DNA of 64,000 nucleotides from Nonomuraea sp. NBC_00507 (GTDB lineage Bacteria; Actinomycetota; Actinomycetes; Streptosporangiales; Streptosporangiaceae): the NCBI RefSeq assembly GCF_036013525.1, contig NZ_CP107853.1, positions 5,270,001-5,334,000 on the forward strand, read 5' to 3'. This document shows positions 61,785 to 64,000 of this stretch, in pieces; positions within the stretch are counted from its first letter, which is position 1; every line of letters begins with the position of its first letter. The notes under the pieces were generated by a model. That model had not been told where the DNA came from and searched no databases. It saw only the letters and a program-made list of their open reading frames with translations. Made by a program: the position numbers and the translations under genes.

Positions 61785-61847
61785 TCCACATCTGGCCATG
61801 CTCAACGCCGGTGTCACTTTCATCAACATCTTGAGTGACCGCGCACA

Positions 61848-61852
61848 CTACA
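61848..61852 (+). repeat. Target-site duplication CTACA, right copy
   Basis: Second copy of 56948-56952; integrase sequence resumes here in frame (TAC ATC GTG). Confidence 0.85.
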
Positions 61853-62406
61853 TCGTGCTCTCGCTCCTCACGGGAGCACGCACCGAGGAACTACGGCCCC
61901 TCACATGGGATCACGTAGATCTCGACGGGGATCCTCAAGCCACTCCGCTGGTTCCGCCCTACATGGCGGTCTGGAGATCTGTACGGGCTGGTGGTGACAC
62001 CAAGACCCCCAGGTCTCGACGGACGCTCGCGCTGCCTACGAAGTGTGTCGAGGTGCTGACCGAGCACCGCGCTCGCCAACAGCAGGCTCAAGGGGATTCA
62101 TGGTCAGACAGCGGTCTGGTCTTCCCCTCGGAGAACGGCACCGAACTGGATGCCTCCAATGTCCGGCGCGCGTTCCGCGCTGTCATCAAGAAGGCCAAGG
62201 GACTGGACCCCAAGGAGTGGACTCCTCGTGAGCTGCGGCATAGTTTCGTGTCGCTGCTCTCCGACAACGGCCTACCGCTGGAAGAGATCTCTCGCTTGGT
62301 GGGCCACAGCAGCACGGCGACGACTGAAGCGGTCTACCGCATGCAGATCCGGCCTGTGGTCCAGTCCGGAGCTGTGGCTATGGATCGCATTTTCGGCGCG
62401 TCGTAG
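61852..62406 (+). pseudogene. int: Tyrosine integrase, 3' catalytic part
   Basis: 184 residues from Ile (ATC 61852) to the stop. Catalytic residues: first Arg in LTGARTEEL, H-x-x-R in ELRHSF with its preceding R, His in LVGHSS and the nucleophile Tyr in TTEAVYRMQ. All are intact, but they are separated from the DNA-binding half by the transposon. A start at ATG 61798 lies in transposon DNA and would give a fragment without core-binding domain. Intact length would be 382 residues. Confidence 0.9.
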
Positions 62407-62421
62407 GCGCTGCCTGCGGAC

Positions 62422-62442
62422 ATGTCACTCAGTTTGTCACTC
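62422..62442 (+). promoter_or_regulatory. Right integrase arm-site candidate
   Basis: ATGTCACTCAGTTTGTCACT, one mismatch to 45170-45190, in the same orientation, 48 bp inside the right att copy. Two GTCACTC units per site. Confidence 0.55.
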
Positions 62443-62444
62443 AG

Positions 62445-62474
62445 AAGGCCCCTTCCGATCTTGGAGGGGGCCTT
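62445..62474. terminator. Hairpin after the integrase, next to attR
   Basis: A 12-bp stem AAGGCCCCTTCC with one mismatch and a 6-nt loop. It may end int transcription rightward and the tRNA-Pro transcript leftward. Confidence 0.55.
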
Positions 62475-62489
62475 CCTGCTGGTCCTGAA

Positions 62490-62535
62490 GTCGGGGCGAC
62501 AGGATTTGAACCTGCGACTTCTTGCTCCCAAAGCA
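62490..62535 (+). repeat. Right att site (46-bp direct repeat)
   Basis: Identical to 45032-45077. It spans the tRNA-Pro 3' end to the anticodon arm, so the tRNA stays intact after integration. Confidence 0.93.
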
Positions 62536-62564
62536 AGCGCGCTGCCAAGCTGCGCCACGCCCCG
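62491..62564 (-). tRNA. tRNA-Pro(TGG)
   Basis: 74 nt without encoded CCA. Acceptor stem CGGGGCG/CGCCCCG, anticodon loop TTTGGGA (anticodon TGG), T-arm with TTCAAAT. Intact; its 3' half is the integration target of the element. Confidence 0.93.
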
Positions 62565-62653
62565 TCTCGTCGAGTGCGCATGCGCTCCGGGACTCCGGTA
62601 CGCTTACGCCCTGACGACCGGATGAAGTCTAGACCAGAGTTCGACCGGTTCGC

Positions 62654-62724
62654 GCGGACGTAGCTCAATGGTAGAGCCCTAGTCTTCCAAACTAGCTACG
62701 CGGGTTCGATTCCCGTCGTCCGCT
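62654..62724 (+). tRNA. tRNA-Gly(TCC)
   Basis: 71 nt, followed by encoded CCA (62725-62727). Acceptor stem GCGGACG/CGTCCGC, anticodon loop CTTCCAA (TCC), T-arm GTTCGATTC. Confidence 0.93.
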
Positions 62725-63073
62725 CCAAGCACCAAAAGGCCAGGTCAGCCGCATGAGGCGACCTGGCCTTCGTGTTCTCCGCAATTTCTTCAGAGATCGA
62801 CGGGATCAGCCCCCTCGTCTGCTCGATCACCAGAATCCAGGCGCGCCGCTTACGCACCACGAAGCGGACCCGATCCCCGTTTCGCAACACGATCGCCAGG
62901 CCGTTCGGGACGATCCCGAGGGTGTTGACCGGCGCGGTCGACACGATCTCCTCGATGGGCCACGCCCAGACGCCCCTCTGGGCGTTCACCGCATGCGAAC
63001 GGAACACGAGCGACCGGCTCGTCAGCCACAGACGGCCGCCCACCGCCTCAGGCCCCGCCCACAGGTTCGCCAT
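62696..63073 (-). CDS. GRAM/PH-like domain protein
   Basis: About 125 residues from ATG 63073 (ATG 63085 is the alternative). Pattern LWLTSRSLVFRSHAV, WAWPIEEIVST and NGLAIVLRNGDRVRFVVRKRRAWI is the GRAM/PH-like beta barrel. The last ~10 residues (TTGIEPA) are read from the antisense of tRNA-Gly, so the natural stop was probably lost or the end is accidental. Confidence 0.65.
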   Translation of the reverse strand: MANLWAGPEAVGGRLWLTSRSLVFRSHAVNAQRGVWAWPIEEIVSTAPVNTLGIVPNGLAIVLRNGDRVRFVVRKRRAWILVIEQTRGLIPSISEEIAENTKARSPHAADLAFWCLERTTGIEPA

Positions 63074-63149
63074 CCATGCGCACATCCTCAGCGCATCAGG
63101 AGCACGCCTTCAAGGCTGCCGCGAGATCGGCGATCGTAAGCTAGGGACG

Positions 63150-63803
63150 ATGCGTGCGCGACCGATCTCCCGTGACGTCCTCATCGAGGAACTGGCCCAG
63201 CTCATCTCCGCGCGGCCGGGGGAGGAATGGGTGCGGGTGGCCGTGGACGGGGCGCCCGCCGCGCGTCCTCAGACGCTCGCTGACGACCTCGTGGCGCCGC
63301 TCCGGTCGCGGGGGCGGCCCGTGCTGCGGGTGTCGGCGGGCGACTTCCTGCGGCCCGCGTCGCTGCGCCTGGAGCACGGCAGGACCGATCCCGACGCCTT
63401 CTACGAGGACTGGCTCGACGTGAAGGGCCTGCGGAGGGAAGTGCTCGAGCCGCTGGAGGCCGGGGGATCGGGGCGGGTGCTGCGGGCGCTGTGGGACAGC
63501 CGGGTGGACCGGGCGTACCGGGAGCCGTACCAGGAGCTGCCCCAGGGCGGCGTGGTGCTGGTCGACGGGACGTTGCTGCTGGGACGGGGGCTCGCGTTCG
63601 ACGTCAGCGTGCACGTGTGGCTGTCGGCGGGGGCTCTGGAGCGGGGGACACCTGAGGAGGAGCGGTGGCGGCTGCCCGCGTACGAGCGATATGAGCATGA
63701 GGTCCGCCCGCAGCAGGCGGCGGACGTAGTGGTGAGGGCCGATCATCCGGATCGGCTCGCCGTCCTGGTCCTCGGCGACCGAGCACGGCCCGGCGGCTCG
63801 TAG
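63150..63803 (+). CDS. Uridine kinase-like protein without a canonical P-loop
   Basis: 217 residues. The start of the fold reads VRVAVDGAPAARPQTLADDL where kinases have G-x-x-G-x-G-K-S/T, so the ATP loop is missing its Lys. Later parts (RVSAGDFLRPASLRLEHG, DAFYEDWLDVKGLRREVLEPL, VVLVDGTLLLG) match the uridine-kinase-like actinobacterial family. Catalytic activity is doubtful. Confidence 0.72.
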   Translation: MRARPISRDVLIEELAQLISARPGEEWVRVAVDGAPAARPQTLADDLVAPLRSRGRPVLRVSAGDFLRPASLRLEHGRTDPDAFYEDWLDVKGLRREVLEPLEAGGSGRVLRALWDSRVDRAYREPYQELPQGGVVLVDGTLLLGRGLAFDVSVHVWLSAGALERGTPEEERWRLPAYERYEHEVRPQQAADVVVRADHPDRLAVLVLGDRARPGGS

Positions 63804-63889
63804 CACGGCCCAGCAGCTCGTAGCCCCGCCCGTCGGCCCGGCGCGCTGGGATGCTGGAATGCCGCGCGTTCCCGGCGCAGACTGGGGCG

Positions 63890-64000
63890 ATGATCCCCAG
63901 CAACTGGTACAACATCGTTCCCGACCTGCCCGCTCCGCCGCCTCCACCACTGCATCCCGGCACCAGGCAGCCCATCGGGCCGGACGATCTGACTCCGCTC
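63890..64000 (+). CDS. TrpB-like PLP-dependent enzyme, N-terminal 37 codons (3' end outside window)
   Basis: From ATG 63890 the frame reads NWYNIVPDLP, then PPPPLHPGTRQPIGPDDL, the characteristic N-terminus of the TrpB2-type tryptophan synthase beta-like enzymes. The catalytic region lies beyond the window. Confidence 0.8.
   Translation, partial: MIPSNWYNIVPDLPAPPPPPLHPGTRQPIGPDDLTPL

Larger units (their letters stand above)
56953..61847 (+). mobile_element. 4,895-bp transposon: MctB-like, DUF6431, DDE transposase, AAA+ ATPase
   Basis: Ends TGTTCCGCG and CGCGCACA (TG..CA), flanked by CTACA duplications inside the integrase. 56992-57011 and the complement of 61822-61841 agree at 16 of 20 bases, giving terminal inverted repeats just inside the tips. 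The gene trio DUF6431-transposase-AAA ATPase resembles Tn7/TniAB-type systems that need an ATP-dependent regulator. A copper-transport-like gene is carried at the left. Confidence 0.85.
45032..62535 (+). mobile_element. Actinomycete integrative and conjugative element (AICE, pSAM2 type) at tRNA-Pro(TGG)
   Basis: Bounded by identical 46-bp direct repeats (45032-45077, 62490-62535), the right one being the 3' part of an intact tRNA-Pro gene. Contents in order: GNAT, deaminase/reductase pair, XRE regulator, SCO3933-like protein, membrane protein and FtsK-type ATPase for double-stranded DNA transfer, small zinc-knuckle proteins, GIY-YIG nuclease, DUF2637 membrane protein, RepSA-like initiator, excisionase and tyrosine integrase. 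Replication plus FtsK-like transfer plus tRNA integration defines AICEs. About 17.5 kb, of which 4.9 kb is a later transposon. The integrase is split and the FtsK-type gene is frameshifted, so autonomous movement is doubtful. Confidence 0.93.

Noticed and set aside
61798..61851. ATG at 61798 as the real start of a short stand-alone integrase
   Set aside because: These codons are transposon right-end DNA; the integrase sequence resumes only at 61852.

Overview
The window reads as a chromosome segment of a high-GC actinomycete. GC-rich codons dominate, GTG and TTG starts occur, and neighbouring genes often overlap by 4 bp. F420-type LLM oxidoreductase, mycothiol-dependent nitroreductase-like, Eis-like and MctB-like proteins are present, together with a pSAM2-type integrative element. 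A Streptosporangiaceae-like host (for example Nonomuraea) is my inference; no rRNA gene is present to test it.

Layout. 1-19.8 kb is mostly housekeeping and regulatory: MBL hydrolase, Nudix, ArsR/LLM pair, an SDR gene behind a MerR-type promoter, Pit phosphate uptake, purU, a peptidase-AraC-VOC-cupin run, HNH nuclease, GNAT/FmdB, a class A beta-lactamase-like lipoprotein, a WYL protein, ilvD, a NERD protein and a Ser/Thr kinase. 19.8-33.8 kb is one eight-gene minus-strand locus: ROK repressor, two ABC permeases, sugar-binding lipoprotein, GH15, cytoplasmic GH31 and two secreted GH31 enzymes. Its content matches the starch pathway that runs through the cyclic tetrasaccharide cyclobis-(1->6)-alpha-nigerosyl (CNN). 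The secreted enzymes would make CNN from starch, the ABC system would import it, and the GH31 and GH15 enzymes would cut it to isomaltose and then glucose. In Kribbella flavida the synthesis and catabolism genes were described as two separate clusters; here they are joined in one apparent operon. 33.9-45.0 kb is housekeeping again: pepN, a DsbA-like protein, ALDH, SDR, def, rpiB, an Eis-like acetyltransferase, a SpoIIE-type phosphatase, a site-2 protease and MmcQ.

45.03-62.54 kb is an actinomycete integrative and conjugative element (AICE) inserted at the 3' end of a tRNA-Pro(TGG) gene. It is bounded by a 46-bp direct repeat and carries int, xis, a RepSA-like initiator, a DUF2637 membrane protein, FtsK-type transfer genes, an XRE regulator, a RibD-like deaminase/reductase pair and many small cysteine-rich proteins. 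Its integrase is split by a 4,895-bp transposon (56953-61847) with TGT...ACA ends and a 5-bp target duplication CTACA. Removing the transposon and one duplication restores the integrase reading frame exactly. The transposon encodes a DUF6431 protein, a DDE transposase, an AAA+ ATPase and an unexpected MctB-like copper-transport protein. The FtsK-type gene also has a frameshift, so this element copy is probably immobile by its own functions. The window ends with tRNA-Gly, a GRAM-like protein, a uridine-kinase-like protein and the first 37 codons of a TrpB-like enzyme.
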